From: Gammaproteobacteria bacterium
Lineage (GTDB): Bacteria; Pseudomonadota; Gammaproteobacteria; Pseudomonadales; Azotimanducaceae
NCBI GenBank assembly: GCA_009846005.1
Contig: VXYL01000019.1
Location: forward strand, 1 to 62,326
DNA length: 62,326 nt
Reading direction: 5' to 3'
The notes beneath the pieces were generated by a model. It made no database searches. It saw only the letters and a program-made list of their open reading frames with translations, and was not told the origin of the DNA. Shown in pieces: positions 18,347 through 27,573 of this stretch; position 1 is the stretch's first letter, and every line of letters begins with the position of its first letter. The position numbers and the translations under genes are program-made.

Positions 18347-18835
18347 GTGAATCTCAAGGTGAACGGGGAGACGCGGAATCTCGGCGAGATCGATCCGCAG
18401 ACCCCCTTGTTGTGGGCGTTGCGGGACGAACTCAAGCTCGTCGGCGCCAAGTTCGGTTGCGGCATCAGTCAGTGCGGTGCCTGCACGGTCCTGGTCGACG
18501 GTCAAGCCGTCAAATCCTGTTCCTACCCGGTTTCGGCGGTGGGCGACGGGCAGGTCACGACGATTGAGGGACTTGCGGGCAACGACGGTGAGCTGAACGC
18601 CGTGCAAAGCGCCTGGGTCGACCTCGACGTGGCCCAATGCGGCTATTGCCAGGCGGGGCAGATCATGGCGGCGGAAGCGCTGTTGCGCGCCAATTCAAGC
18701 CCCGGCGACGACGACATCGACCAGGCGATGGCCTCGAACCTATGTCGGTGCGGAACCTACATCCGCATCCGCGAAGCCGTGAAGATGGCGGCGGCGATGC
18801 GTCAGTCCGCGGAAGCCGCGGACGCCGCGGAATAG
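18347..18835 (+). CDS. 2Fe-2S subunit of a molybdenum hydroxylase (IorA/CoxS-like)
   Basis: 162 aa from a GTG at 18347. This start was chosen because VNLKVNGE is the usual beginning of the family; the open frame further upstream runs antisense into the divergent gene. Two 2Fe-2S clusters are visible: a plant-ferredoxin type (C38, C43, C46, C58) and a helical-domain type (C98, C101, C133, C135). It passes electrons from the Moco subunit encoded immediately downstream to an acceptor such as a cytochrome. Confidence 0.9.
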   Translation: MNLKVNGETRNLGEIDPQTPLLWALRDELKLVGAKFGCGISQCGACTVLVDGQAVKSCSYPVSAVGDGQVTTIEGLAGNDGELNAVQSAWVDLDVAQCGYCQAGQIMAAEALLRANSSPGDDDIDQAMASNLCRCGTYIRIREAVKMAAAMRQSAEAADAAE

Positions 18836-18846
18836 GGGAGGGGGAC

Positions 18847-21090
18847 ATGAGCACATTGAACTACGCCGACATCGGCGACGTGGTGCCAAGGGTTACGGGT
18901 GAACGCGCCGCCTTGGATGAGACGGTCGACCTGCGCATCGGCAAGCTCGACCGCCGCCAGTTCCTGAAGCTCACCGGCCTGGTGGGCGGGGGCTTGATGC
19001 TCTCGTTCTCGACGCCGCGGGCGCTGGCCAACGCCGCCGCGCTGCAGCCGAACGGCTATATCAAGATCGACGCGACGGGCATCGTGCTGTACGCCAAGAA
19101 TCCCGAGATCGGCCAAGGCGTGAAGACCTCGTTGCCCATGATCGTCGCGGAGGAGCTCGATGCGGCCTGGGAGGATGTCGAGGTCGTGCAGTCGGCGATT
19201 GACCAAGGCCTCTACGGCGCCCAGTTCGCCGGGGGGTCCATGTCGATTCCCATGAACTGGGATGCGCTGCGGCGGTCCGGGGCTGCCGCCCGGGCGATGC
19301 TCGTCGAAGCCGCCGCCAAACATTGGGGCGTCGAGGCGGACTCGCTCTCGACCAAGGACAGTCACGTGGTCCACGCCGCGAGTGGACGGAAGCTCAAGTA
19401 CACGGAGTTGGCTACACAAGCCGCCGCCATGCCGGTGCCCGATCCGCGGTCGCTGACGCTCAAGAAGCGCGATCAGTTCCGACTGCTCGGCAAACGCATC
19501 ACCGGCGTCGACAACCGTGCCCTGGTACGAGGCGAACCGCTGTTCGGCATCGACCAGACGCTGCCGGGCATGAAATACGCGGTGTACCAGAAGTGTCCCG
19601 CAATCGGCGGCAAGGTCAGATCGGCCAATCTCGAGGAAATCAAGGGCATGCCCGGGGTCAACGACGCCTTCATTCTCGATGGCAACGGCAATGCCATGGA
19701 GCTTCTCCCGGGCGTCGCGATCATCGCGGACAACACGTTCGCGGCGATCAAGGCGAAGCGCGCCCTCAAGGTGGAGTGGGACGAGTCCGACGCGTCCAAG
19801 GACAGCTGGAGCCACGCCAAGGCCGAAGCGGAACGCCTCACGAACGAGTCCGGACCGGCGGTGGTCGACACCGGCGACGTGGACGCGGCTTTCGCGTCGA
19901 GCGGCAAACGGACGAGCGGGTTCTACACCTACCACTTCGTCAGCCACGCCACGCTGGAACCGCAGAACTGCACGGCTTGGTTCAAGGACGGGGCGTTGGA
20001 CCTGTGGGCGCCGACCCAGACGCCCGGTCAAGGCATCGGCAGTGCGGCGAAAGTGGTCGGCATCTCGCCGAGCAAGGTCACGCTGCACCAGCTGCGGTGC
20101 GGGGGCGGGTTCGGCCGGCGTCTGTACAACGACTTCACCACGGAGGCGGCGGCGATCGCGAAACGCGCGGGCGTGCCGATCAAGCTGCAGTGGACCCGCG
20201 AAGACGATATGGCCTACGACCTCTACCGCGCCGGCGGTTTCCACCAAATGGACGGTTCGGTGGACGACGACGGCAAGATCACCGGCTGGCGCGACCGCTT
20301 CATCACGTTCACCAACGACGGGCGCCGTCCAGTGAGCGGCGGCGGACTAGGCGCGGGGGTTTTCCCGGCTGGCCTTGTCGACAATGTGCGGGTGGAGCAG
20401 ACGGCGCTTCCCTGGAAGAACCGCTGTGCCGCTTGGCGGGCGCCGGGTTCCAACGTGTTCGGTTTCGTGGTTCAGGGATTTCTTGACGAGCTAGCCCACT
20501 TGGCGGGCCGGGACCCGCTCGAGGTGCTGCTCGAGGTCCTAGGCGAACCGCGCCAGATGGGCCGGCGCGGAATGCACACGGGTCGTGCTGCGGGCGTGGT
20601 CAGATTGGCAGCGAAGCAAGCGGGCTGGGGACGTGAACTTCCGCACGGCCATGGTTTGGGAGTCGCGTTCTACTACAGCCACGCAGGGCACATCGCCGAG
20701 GTCGCCGAGGTGAGCGTCGACGACGACAAGCGCGTCAAGGTGCACAAGGTGACCGTCGCCGCCGATGTGGGCCCGATCGTCAACCTAAGTGGTGCCGAGA
20801 ATCAGATGCAGGGGTCGGTGGTGGACGGCTTGTCGACCATGATGGGGCTATCGGTGACGTTCGAGAACGGACGCGTCGAGCAAAGCAACTTCGACCAGTA
20901 TCCGATGTTGCGGATGCCCTCGACCCCGGACGTCGCGGTGCACTTCGTGGACAGCGACTACCCACCGACCGGTCTCGGGGAACCGGCGCTGCCACCGTTG
21001 GCACCGGCGGTCTGCAACGCGATCTTCGCGGCCTGCGGACATCGGATCAGAACGCTGCCCATCAGCGAGGAGGGCTTCTCATTGGCGTAG
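18847..21090 (+). CDS. molybdopterin-binding subunit, xanthine dehydrogenase/IorB family, Tat-exported
   Basis: 747 aa from the ATG 11 bp after the small subunit. A twin-arginine signal ([13 protein letters not shown] at 36-37, then a hydrophobic stretch ending in ALA) predicts export of the folded, cofactor-loaded enzyme. Moco-binding segments include QTPGQGIG and GGGFGRR, and the catalytic glutamate lies in [10 protein letters not shown]. The closest known architecture is isoquinoline 1-oxidoreductase and alcohol or aldehyde-oxidising relatives. The substrate is unknown. No XdhC-type maturation gene or cytochrome gene is adjacent. Confidence 0.88.
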   Translation: MSTLNYADIGDVVPRVTGERAALDETVDLRIGKLDRRQFLKLTGLVGGGLMLSFSTPRALANAAALQPNGYIKIDATGIVLYAKNPEIGQGVKTSLPMIVAEELDAAWEDVEVVQSAIDQGLYGAQFAGGSMSIPMNWDALRRSGAAARAMLVEAAAKHWGVEADSLSTKDSHVVHAASGRKLKYTELATQAAAMPVPDPRSLTLKKRDQFRLLGKRITGVDNRALVRGEPLFGIDQTLPGMKYAVYQKCPAIGGKVRSANLEEIKGMPGVNDAFILDGNGNAMELLPGVAIIADNTFAAIKAKRALKVEWDESDASKDSWSHAKAEAERLTNESGPAVVDTGDVDAAFASSGKRTSGFYTYHFVSHATLEPQNCTAWFKDGALDLWAPTQTPGQGIGSAAKVVGISPSKVTLHQLRCGGGFGRRLYNDFTTEAAAIAKRAGVPIKLQWTREDDMAYDLYRAGGFHQMDGSVDDDGKITGWRDRFITFTNDGRRPVSGGGLGAGVFPAGLVDNVRVEQTALPWKNRCAAWRAPGSNVFGFVVQGFLDELAHLAGRDPLEVLLEVLGEPRQMGRRGMHTGRAAGVVRLAAKQAGWGRELPHGHGLGVAFYYSHAGHIAEVAEVSVDDDKRVKVHKVTVAADVGPIVNLSGAENQMQGSVVDGLSTMMGLSVTFENGRVEQSNFDQYPMLRMPSTPDVAVHFVDSDYPPTGLGEPALPPLAPAVCNAIFAACGHRIRTLPISEEGFSLA

Positions 21091-21124
21091 GGGAACGGTA
21101 GGGGCTGGGGCCAGACGGCGAGAG

Positions 21125-21142
21125 CGCGCCCTTGCGGGCGCG
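21125..21142 (+). terminator. GC-rich hairpin after the Moco operon
   Basis: CGCGCCC and GGGCGCG form a perfect 7-bp stem around a TTGC loop, 34 bp after the stop codon. No clear run of T follows, so it is a weak terminator candidate. Confidence 0.35.
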
Positions 21143-21183
21143 TTCGGGCAGTCGGAACCACGGTCGCACGTTGTTTGGGGAGG

Positions 21184-21213
21184 TTGACCCGCTGACATAA
21201 TATGTCGTAGTTT
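21184..21213 (+). promoter_or_regulatory. possible promoter with internal palindromic operator (NfeD-flotillin genes)
   Basis: TTGACC (21184-21189) and TAGTTT (21208-21213) have an 18-bp spacer. Inside the spacer lies the palindrome GACATAATATGTC (21194-21206), symmetric about its central base. A repressor bound there would block the promoter. It is about 115 bp upstream of the NfeD-like gene. Confidence 0.35.
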
Positions 21214-21327
21214 TGCTGTAGATTCGTTCACCGTGCGTTGAGGAAATGTCCAGCGGCCTCAAGTTGCCCAAACCGGCCAGGACTTCGATACTGATGGTGG
21301 ATAGAGGCGGATAGACGGGAGAGCGAC

Positions 21328-21891
21328 ATGGCTGAGTGGTTCGCGCAACTTTCGGGGCTCCAGCAGACGTTGTTCGTTATTGCCGTCGTTTCGACGGCAG
21401 TATTCTCGATCCAGGTGATCTTCACGCTGTTCGGGATCGGCGAGATCGACGACCTGGACCTCGGCGAAGGCGGTGGCGAAGGGACGCCGTTCGGGGACAT
21501 CTTCACGATCCGCAACGGGGTCTCGTTCCTGATGGGATTGTCCTGGGGTGGCCTGATGGCTTATAGCTGGGGCCTCACGCACGCGTTCTTTGCGATCCTG
21601 ATCGGAATACTCGTGGGGTCGCTCTTCGTTGGCGTCAACATGGGCTTCCTGGCGCTCATGTCGATGGTCAAGCACGAAGGCAACGTGCAACTCGAAAACG
21701 CCGTTGGTCAGGAAGCGCGGGTAACGCTTGCCGTTCCCGAAGGGCGCTCCGGGGTCGGCAAGGTCAGTCTGTCGTTGCAGGGGCGCCTCAAGGAATACCA
21801 CGCGGTGACGGATGGCCGGGCGCTGCTACGCAATTCACCCGTAACCGTCGTCGACATATCCGGTAGCCAGTTGGTGGTCGCGACGTTGTAG
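21328..21891 (+). CDS. NfeD/YqiJ-like membrane protein, flotillin partner
   Basis: 187 aa. Hydrophobic segments lie at about 14-36, 67-83 and 87-112, followed by a cytoplasmic beta-rich domain of OB/NfeD type (GQEARVTLAVPEGRSGVGKVSLSL, then ALLRNSPVTVVDISGSQLVV). Proteins of this type are regularly encoded next to flotillins and form membrane microdomain complexes with them, as here. A run of acidic and glycine residues (DDLDLGEGGGEG) links the first and second helices. The ATG has AGCGAC upstream but no strong site. Confidence 0.75.
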   Translation: MAEWFAQLSGLQQTLFVIAVVSTAVFSIQVIFTLFGIGEIDDLDLGEGGGEGTPFGDIFTIRNGVSFLMGLSWGGLMAYSWGLTHAFFAILIGILVGSLFVGVNMGFLALMSMVKHEGNVQLENAVGQEARVTLAVPEGRSGVGKVSLSLQGRLKEYHAVTDGRALLRNSPVTVVDISGSQLVVATL

Positions 21892-21950
21892 CGGCGCTTG
21901 TTGCATGTTCCGCCCGCGATCCCGTAGGAGATCACAGTAAGGAGAACCTC

Positions 21951-23384
21951 GTGTCCATATTCAACCCAACCGTTTTCGTCGTCGTCCTGCTCGTGGTCTT
22001 GGGCGTCGTGGCGGCCATCGCCGCGATGCGCCGTATCAGGACGTGTCCGTCCGACAAGATACTCGTCAAGTACGGCCAGGTCGGCGGCGACCGCATGGCC
22101 AAGGCGATCCACGGCGGCACCACCTTCGTGGTGCCCGTGATACAGGGCTTCCGCTACCTGGATCTCACACCGATGACCGTGGACATCGACCTCCGCGGCG
22201 CACTCTCCAAGCAGAACATCCGCGTCAACGTCCCGTCCCGGTTCACTTTCGGCATCGGCACGATCCCGGAGTTGATGAACAACGCCGCCGAGCGTCTGCT
22301 GTCGCTGGACACCCGGCAGATCGAGGACACGGCCAAGGACATTATCTACGGCCAACTGCGCGCCACCATCGCCATGATGGACATCGAGGAGATCAACGGC
22401 GACCGCGAGAAGTTCGAATCCCGGGTGCTCGAGAACATCGAGTCCGAGTTGATGAAGATCGGCCTGCGGCTGATCAACGTCAACATTTCCGACATCACCG
22501 ACGAGTCCGGCTACATCGAAGCCTTGGGCCAACGGGCGGCAGCCGAGGCGATCAACAAGGCCAAGGTTCAGGTCGCGCAGCAGGAACGCGACGGCGCCGT
22601 TGGTTCGGCTCAGGCCGAGCAGGAACAACGTATTAGCGTTGCCGACGCCAATGCCAAGGCGGTCACCGGCGAGAACCAGGCCAAGGCCATCGAAGCGGGA
22701 TCGCAAGCCGACCTGCGCGAAGCCCAGGCCGAAGCCACGCGCCGCGGCGATGCCGCCGAAGCGGTCAAGTCGGCGGCGGCCGAGCAGGAGGGCTACGCGG
22801 CGGAGCAGCAAGCCGAGGTGGCGAGAGCCGAACGCGACCGCGCCACGGAGTACGCGAACATCGTCGTGCCGGCCGAGATCGAGCGGGACCGAGTCCGCAC
22901 CGAGGCCGAGGGCCAGAAACAGAAGGAGGTTCTCGCCGGGGAGGCCGAAGGCGAAGCGATGCGGGCGAGGCTCGCGGGCGAGGCCGAAGGCCGCATGGAG
23001 ATCCTCACCAAGATGGCCGATGGTTTCCGCGAAATCGTCGGTGCAGCGGTGGGGGACCCGGACAAGGCCGCGCGGTTGATGATCGTCGACAAGCTCGAAG
23101 AGATCGCCAAGGTCCAGGCCAGCGCGATCAGCAACATCGACTTCGAGAAGGTCGTGGTCTACGACGGCGGCAATGGCGATACGGTGGGCAACTTCCTCGG
23201 CGGGTTGACGAAGGCACTGCCGCCGTTCCACGAAGTGGCCAAGATGGCCGGCATCGAATTGCCGGAGTTCCTGGGCGAGATGTCGCAGGATGGCGGACCG
23301 GCGAAGGTACGCCTCGCCATCGAGAAGGGACCGGCCGGGACGGAAGCGACGGTCACAACCGACACGCCGCCGCCCGCCGACTAG
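21951..23384 (+). CDS. flotillin-family SPFH/band 7 protein (YuaG/FloT-like)
   Basis: 477 aa from a GTG preceded by AAGGAG. An N-terminal membrane helix (about 8-26) is followed by the SPFH domain (about 35-200), then a long helical region rich in Ala, Glu and Gln (about 200-370, with repeated EAEG motifs) that forms the flotillin coiled coil. Flotillins scaffold ordered lipid microdomains. The NfeD-like partner is 59 bp upstream, so the two are probably one operon. Confidence 0.9.
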   Translation: MSIFNPTVFVVVLLVVLGVVAAIAAMRRIRTCPSDKILVKYGQVGGDRMAKAIHGGTTFVVPVIQGFRYLDLTPMTVDIDLRGALSKQNIRVNVPSRFTFGIGTIPELMNNAAERLLSLDTRQIEDTAKDIIYGQLRATIAMMDIEEINGDREKFESRVLENIESELMKIGLRLINVNISDITDESGYIEALGQRAAAEAINKAKVQVAQQERDGAVGSAQAEQEQRISVADANAKAVTGENQAKAIEAGSQADLREAQAEATRRGDAAEAVKSAAAEQEGYAAEQQAEVARAERDRATEYANIVVPAEIERDRVRTEAEGQKQKEVLAGEAEGEAMRARLAGEAEGRMEILTKMADGFREIVGAAVGDPDKAARLMIVDKLEEIAKVQASAISNIDFEKVVVYDGGNGDTVGNFLGGLTKALPPFHEVAKMAGIELPEFLGEMSQDGGPAKVRLAIEKGPAGTEATVTTDTPPPAD

Positions 23385-23402
23385 CCGGGGCTGCGCAAGG
23401 AG

Positions 23403-23432
23403 CGCGCCGGCCCGGCTGTGGGGCGCGTTTTT
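23403..23432 (+). terminator. intrinsic terminator after the flotillin gene
   Basis: CGCGCC (23403-23408) pairs with GGCGCG (23422-23427) and is followed directly by five T. It begins 18 bp after the flotillin stop. It overlaps the first possible start of the next gene, which favours that gene's later GTG start at 23457. Confidence 0.5.
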
Positions 23433-23771
23433 CGACGGATCCACGGGGTCGACGTCGTGGGCGTCGACGTCGACCCTGAGACGCGTTGCGCTCACTATGC
23501 CGGCCCCACGGACGTCATCGCGATCAACTTCAAGTGCTGCGCTACGTGGTACCCATGCATCGACTGCCACCGTGCACTGGCCGATCACGAGCCTGAAGTT
23601 TGGCCTGTCTGCGAATACGACCGGCCTGCGGTGCTGTGCGGCGTATGTGGGACCAAACTCGGGATCGCCACCTACCTGAACGGCGATCCGTCGTGCCCGC
23701 ATTGCGGCGCGGGTTTCAATCCCGGGTGTAAGCTGCACCACCACCTCTACTTCGAGACCGACCGTGGCTGA
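23418..23771 (+). CDS. CHY zinc-finger protein
   Basis: 117 aa from a GTG at 23418; a GTG at 23457 gives a more typical 104-aa protein. It has the family pattern: TRCAHY, then KCCATWYPCIDCHRA, LCGVCG, CPHCGAGFNPGC and LHHHLYFE, giving cysteines and histidines for several zinc sites. The start region carries a small duplication (GVDVVGVDVD). Small bacterial CHY proteins are of unknown function. Its stop codon lies inside a duplicated fragment of the next gene's start. Confidence 0.78.
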   Translation: MGRVFRRIHGVDVVGVDVDPETRCAHYAGPTDVIAINFKCCATWYPCIDCHRALADHEPEVWPVCEYDRPAVLCGVCGTKLGIATYLNGDPSCPHCGAGFNPGCKLHHHLYFETDRG

Positions 23772-23835
23772 CCGTTTGGCCGTGGACATAGGCGGGACGA
23801 ATGCCGCCGGTGCCAGATTGGACGGCGCAGAATGA
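23764..23835 (+). pseudogene. duplicated 5' fragment of hyuA (23 codons)
   Basis: A GTG at 23764 opens a 23-codon frame whose first 12 residues, VADRLAVDIGGT, match the start of HyuA (VPDRLAVDIGGT) except at residue 2. It then diverges and ends in TGA at 23833. At the DNA level about 36 bp repeat with three mismatches at an offset of exactly 90 bp. It is a partial duplication, or what remains of an earlier gene copy. Confidence 0.6.
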
Positions 23836-23853
23836 GCTTGGGAGCGTCCCGAC

Positions 23854-25881
23854 GTGCCTGATCGTTTGGCCGTGGACATAGGCGGCACGTTTACCGATGT
23901 CGTGCTGGAGACGGGCGAGAAGCGTGTGACCAACAAGGTCCTTACGACCCACGCCGAACCCGCCGACGGTGTGATGGACGGCTTGGCCCAGGTCCTGGAC
24001 CAGGCGGGAACGGATCCCCACGCCATCGATGTGGTCCTGCACGGTACGACCCTTGCCACGAACGCCCTGATCGAGCGTCGGGGCGCGAAAACGGTTCTCG
24101 TCACCACCGAGGGCCATCGGGACGTGCTGGAGATGGCCTTCGAGAATCGCTTCGAGCAGTACGACGTGAACATCGACAGGCCAGAGCCCCTGGTGCCCCG
24201 ACGTTGGCGAATGGCGGTACCCGAGCGCATGAACGCCGCCGGCGAGGTGCTGACGCCGTTGGATCGGGCCGCCGTTGAGGGACTGGTGCCGCGGCTGGTC
24301 GACGAGGGCGTCGAGAGCGTCGCGGTGGGTTTCCTGCACGGCTATGCGAACCCGGCCCACGAACGTCTGGTCCGCGATGTTCTCGGGAACGCGATGCCTC
24401 ACGTATCGATTACGTTGGCGAGCGACGTCTGTCCGGAGATTCGGGAATTCGAGCGCTTCTCCACGGCCTGCGCCAACGCCTACGTCAAGCCGCTCATGTC
24501 ACGTTACCTGGCGGATCTCCGGGACCGGCTTAACGCCTTCGGTGTCCGTTGCCCGTTCTTGATGATGACTTCCGGGGGTGGCCTGTGCTCAGTAGAGACG
24601 GCGCGGCAATTTCCGATCCGGCTCGTGGAATCAGGCCCTGCGGGGGGTGCGATCCTTGCGGCGCGGATCGCAGCGGAGCTCACGCTCCCTCGTGTCGTTT
24701 CGTTGGACATGGGTGGCACCACGGCCAAGATCTGCCTGATAGACGACGGCGAGCCACTGCTCTCCCGATCCTTCGAAGTGGATCGCAGCTACCGGTTTAA
24801 GAAAGGCAGCGGCTTGCCGGTACGAATACCGGTTGTCGAAATGGTCGAGATCGGCGCAGGCGGGGGCTCGCTGGCCTCGGTGGATCGCCTGGGCCGTATA
24901 CAGGTCGGCCCGCAGAGCGCGGGCTCGGAACCGGGGCCCGCCTGCTACGGTCGAGGAGGCCGCCACGCCACCGTTACCGATGCCGACGTTGTGCTGGACA
25001 GGCTCGACCCGAGCCGGTTCGCCGGCGGCACGCTACATCTCGATGTCGACGCGGCGCGCGCGGTTGTCGAGGCCGATGTCGCCCAGAGTTGGGCGAGCGC
25101 CGAAGGCGGCATTTCCGAGGCAGCCGATGCCATCACCGAGGTGGTGGACGAGAACATGGCCGCGGCGGCCCGCGCCCACGCGGCGGAGTGGGGCAAGGAG
25201 ATCGCCTCGCGAACCCTGATCGCCTTCGGCGGCGCGGCGCCGATCCATGCGGCGAACATCGCCGACAAACTCGAGCTCGACGCCGTGCTGGTGCCACCCG
25301 CCGCGGGGGTGGGATCGGCAGTCGGTTTTCTCGCCGCACCTGTGTCCTACGAGGTCGTGCGCAGCCGCTATCTGCGCCTGTCGGCCTTTGATCGAAAGGT
25401 CATCGACGAGGTGATGGCCGACATGCGGGCTGAAGCCCAAGCCGTGGTGGGTCCGGTCGCCCAGGGCGAACTGTCGGAGAGCCGAAAGGCATACATGCGC
25501 TATGTCGGCCAAGGATTCGAGATCGCGGTGCCCGTGCTGGACAGCACCGCCGAAAGCTTGCGACGCGCCTTCGACGGAGCCTACGAGCAACTCTACGGTC
25601 GCCTGATACCCGGGCTTGATGTCGAGGTGCTGAGTTGGACCCTGACCCTTGTCGGGCGCGATGGTGCTGCGTTCCATGGGTCTCGGCCGCATGCCGTGTC
25701 GAGCGGATCGGCCATCGTGGCGGGCAACCACTCCCGCATTGCACGCCAGGATCTCCCCGTCGGCAACCCGGTCGCGGGACCGGTCGCCATCGTCGAAGAC
25801 CAAACGACGACGGTCGTCCCTGCCGGATTCGAGGGACGGGTCGACGAGTACGGCAATGTCATACTCCGGCGCTCACCATGA
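23854..25881 (+). CDS. hyuA: hydantoinase/oxoprolinase A subunit family protein
   Basis: 675 aa from a GTG. The N-terminal HyuA domain begins with DIGGTFTDVV, an ASKHA-type phosphate-binding motif. The central hydantoinase A domain contains LDMGGTTAKI, and EIGAGGGSLA is typical of the family. Members hydrolyse N-methylhydantoins, 5-oxoproline or related cyclic amides using ATP, or carboxylate ketones. The true substrate is not predictable. It overlaps hyuB by ATGA, so the two subunits are made together. Confidence 0.9.
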   Translation: MPDRLAVDIGGTFTDVVLETGEKRVTNKVLTTHAEPADGVMDGLAQVLDQAGTDPHAIDVVLHGTTLATNALIERRGAKTVLVTTEGHRDVLEMAFENRFEQYDVNIDRPEPLVPRRWRMAVPERMNAAGEVLTPLDRAAVEGLVPRLVDEGVESVAVGFLHGYANPAHERLVRDVLGNAMPHVSITLASDVCPEIREFERFSTACANAYVKPLMSRYLADLRDRLNAFGVRCPFLMMTSGGGLCSVETARQFPIRLVESGPAGGAILAARIAAELTLPRVVSLDMGGTTAKICLIDDGEPLLSRSFEVDRSYRFKKGSGLPVRIPVVEMVEIGAGGGSLASVDRLGRIQVGPQSAGSEPGPACYGRGGRHATVTDADVVLDRLDPSRFAGGTLHLDVDAARAVVEADVAQSWASAEGGISEAADAITEVVDENMAAAARAHAAEWGKEIASRTLIAFGGAAPIHAANIADKLELDAVLVPPAAGVGSAVGFLAAPVSYEVVRSRYLRLSAFDRKVIDEVMADMRAEAQAVVGPVAQGELSESRKAYMRYVGQGFEIAVPVLDSTAESLRRAFDGAYEQLYGRLIPGLDVEVLSWTLTLVGRDGAAFHGSRPHAVSSGSAIVAGNHSRIARQDLPVGNPVAGPVAIVEDQTTTVVPAGFEGRVDEYGNVILRRSP

Positions 25882-27482
25882 GCAAGATCCGCGATCAACT
25901 GGTCTGGAACCGCCTGCTGGCCATCGTCGAGGAGCAGGCGCAGACGCTGATGCGCACCGCGTTCTCGGCCGTGGTCCGCGAGGCGGGCGACCTCTCGGCG
26001 GGCGTATTCGATACCACGGGCGCCATGCTCGCCCAAGCGGTGACCGGCACACCAGGCCATGTCAACGCCATGGCGGCCAGCGTCGGCAAGTTCCTCGCCC
26101 GTTACCCGCTTGTCGAGCTTGCGCCGGGCGACGTGCTGTTGACCAACGACCCGTGGGATGGCACCGGGCATCTCAACGACTTCACCGTGGTGACGCCGGT
26201 GTTCAGGGACGGTTGCCCGGTGGCGCTCTTCGCCGCCACCAGCCACATCGCCGACGTGGGCGGCCGCGGCTTCGGACCCGATGCCGGCGAGGTCTTCGAG
26301 GAGGGCTTGCGGGTGCCGATCATGAAGCTCTTCGACAAGGGCAGGGTCGACGACTCGCTGATGCGGCTCGTCGTCGCCAACGTCCGTGATCCCGCGGTGG
26401 CCGAGGGCGACCTCTATTCGCTGACGGCGTGCAACCGCAACGGCGGGGAACAGCTCCTGAAGGCCATGCGCGACTTCGACCTCGACGAACTCGACGGCGT
26501 AGGGCAGTGGATCATCGACACTTCTCGAAACGCCATGCGCGACGAGATCCGGGGTCTGCCCGATGGTGTCTACCGCAGGGACATGACCGTGGACGGCTAC
26601 GACGAACCCATCGAGGTGTCGTGCGCCCTCACCATCGCGGGCGACGCCATCGATATCGACTTCGCGGGTTCGTCCGGTCTTTCCGCATTCGGCATCAACG
26701 TGCCGCTAAACTACACTGAGGCCTATGCTTCCTTCGGCGTCCGCTGCGTCGTCGGCAACGACATCCCCAACAACGCGGGATCGTTGGAACCCGTCAGGGT
26801 GCGTGCGCCCGCAGGGAGCATCCTGAACGCCGAACCCCCGGCGGCGGTATCCGCGCGCCACGCGTTGGGGCAGATGCTGCCGGACGTGGTGCTCGGCTGT
26901 CTGGACCAGGCGATCCCGGGGGTCGTTCCAGCAGAGGGAGCTTCCTGCATCTGGAATCCCGTGTTGCGCAACCTGGCGACAGCCGGCGGCAACTTCACCA
27001 ACTCGCCCTTCGTCATCAATCCGATCTTCAACGGCGGTACCGGTGCTCGCGCCACCAAGGACGGGTTGTCGACCACCGCCTTCCCCTCCGGTGTCCGCAC
27101 GACCCCCACGGAGGTGAACGAAGTGACGGCGCCGTTGATCATCCAACGCCGGGAATACCGCGCCGGTTCAGGAGGCGCCGGGAAACACCGGGGCGGGCTC
27201 GGCCAGACCATCGAAATCATCCACGCCGAAGGTGCCCCGTTCGTAGTCTCGAAGATGTTCGAACGGATTCGACACCCGGCGCGAGGGCGTCGCGGCGGTG
27301 GTTCCGGCGCGCCGGGTCGCGTCTACATTAAAGGGGGCGAGGAACTGCGCGGCAAGGGGCAGGATGTCGTCCCTCCCGGTGCCACCTTGGTGATGGAGAC
27401 GCCCGGCGGCGGCGGTACGGGAAGCGCCGGGGAACGCGAAATGGCCGCCAAGGCGAGGGACGAGGAGGCCGGACTGTCGTAG
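25878..27482 (+). CDS. hyuB: hydantoinase/oxoprolinase B subunit family protein
   Basis: 534 aa from the ATG overlapping the hyuA stop. It has the usual HyuB features: an N-terminal helical region (SAVVREAGDLSAGVFD), LTNDPWDGTGHLND, DFAGSSGLS and a C-terminal GGGSGAPGRV region ending in a glycine-rich TPGGGGTG loop. It forms the heteromeric ATP-dependent amidohydrolase with HyuA. Length is normal. Confidence 0.9.
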   Translation: MSKIRDQLVWNRLLAIVEEQAQTLMRTAFSAVVREAGDLSAGVFDTTGAMLAQAVTGTPGHVNAMAASVGKFLARYPLVELAPGDVLLTNDPWDGTGHLNDFTVVTPVFRDGCPVALFAATSHIADVGGRGFGPDAGEVFEEGLRVPIMKLFDKGRVDDSLMRLVVANVRDPAVAEGDLYSLTACNRNGGEQLLKAMRDFDLDELDGVGQWIIDTSRNAMRDEIRGLPDGVYRRDMTVDGYDEPIEVSCALTIAGDAIDIDFAGSSGLSAFGINVPLNYTEAYASFGVRCVVGNDIPNNAGSLEPVRVRAPAGSILNAEPPAAVSARHALGQMLPDVVLGCLDQAIPGVVPAEGASCIWNPVLRNLATAGGNFTNSPFVINPIFNGGTGARATKDGLSTTAFPSGVRTTPTEVNEVTAPLIIQRREYRAGSGGAGKHRGGLGQTIEIIHAEGAPFVVSKMFERIRHPARGRRGGGSGAPGRVYIKGGEELRGKGQDVVPPGATLVMETPGGGGTGSAGEREMAAKARDEEAGLS

Positions 27483-27506
27483 GGGACGGGCTTTGTCCCA
27501 TCCCGG
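27480..27506. repeat. dispersed intergenic palindrome, GGGACGGGC type
   Basis: AGGGGACGGGCTTTGTCCC followed by ATCCCG forms a hairpin (GGGAC/GTCCC) directly after the hyuB stop. The same arrangement occurs at 37532-37555 and, with changes, at 60079-60102. It may act as a transcription end or mRNA-stabilising hairpin. Confidence 0.45.
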
Positions 27507-27573
27507 GCCCCAGGAAACGCAGATGACGCTTCCGCGTGTGCAGGAAGACGCGTGTCGTGTCGGTTTGCGACGT

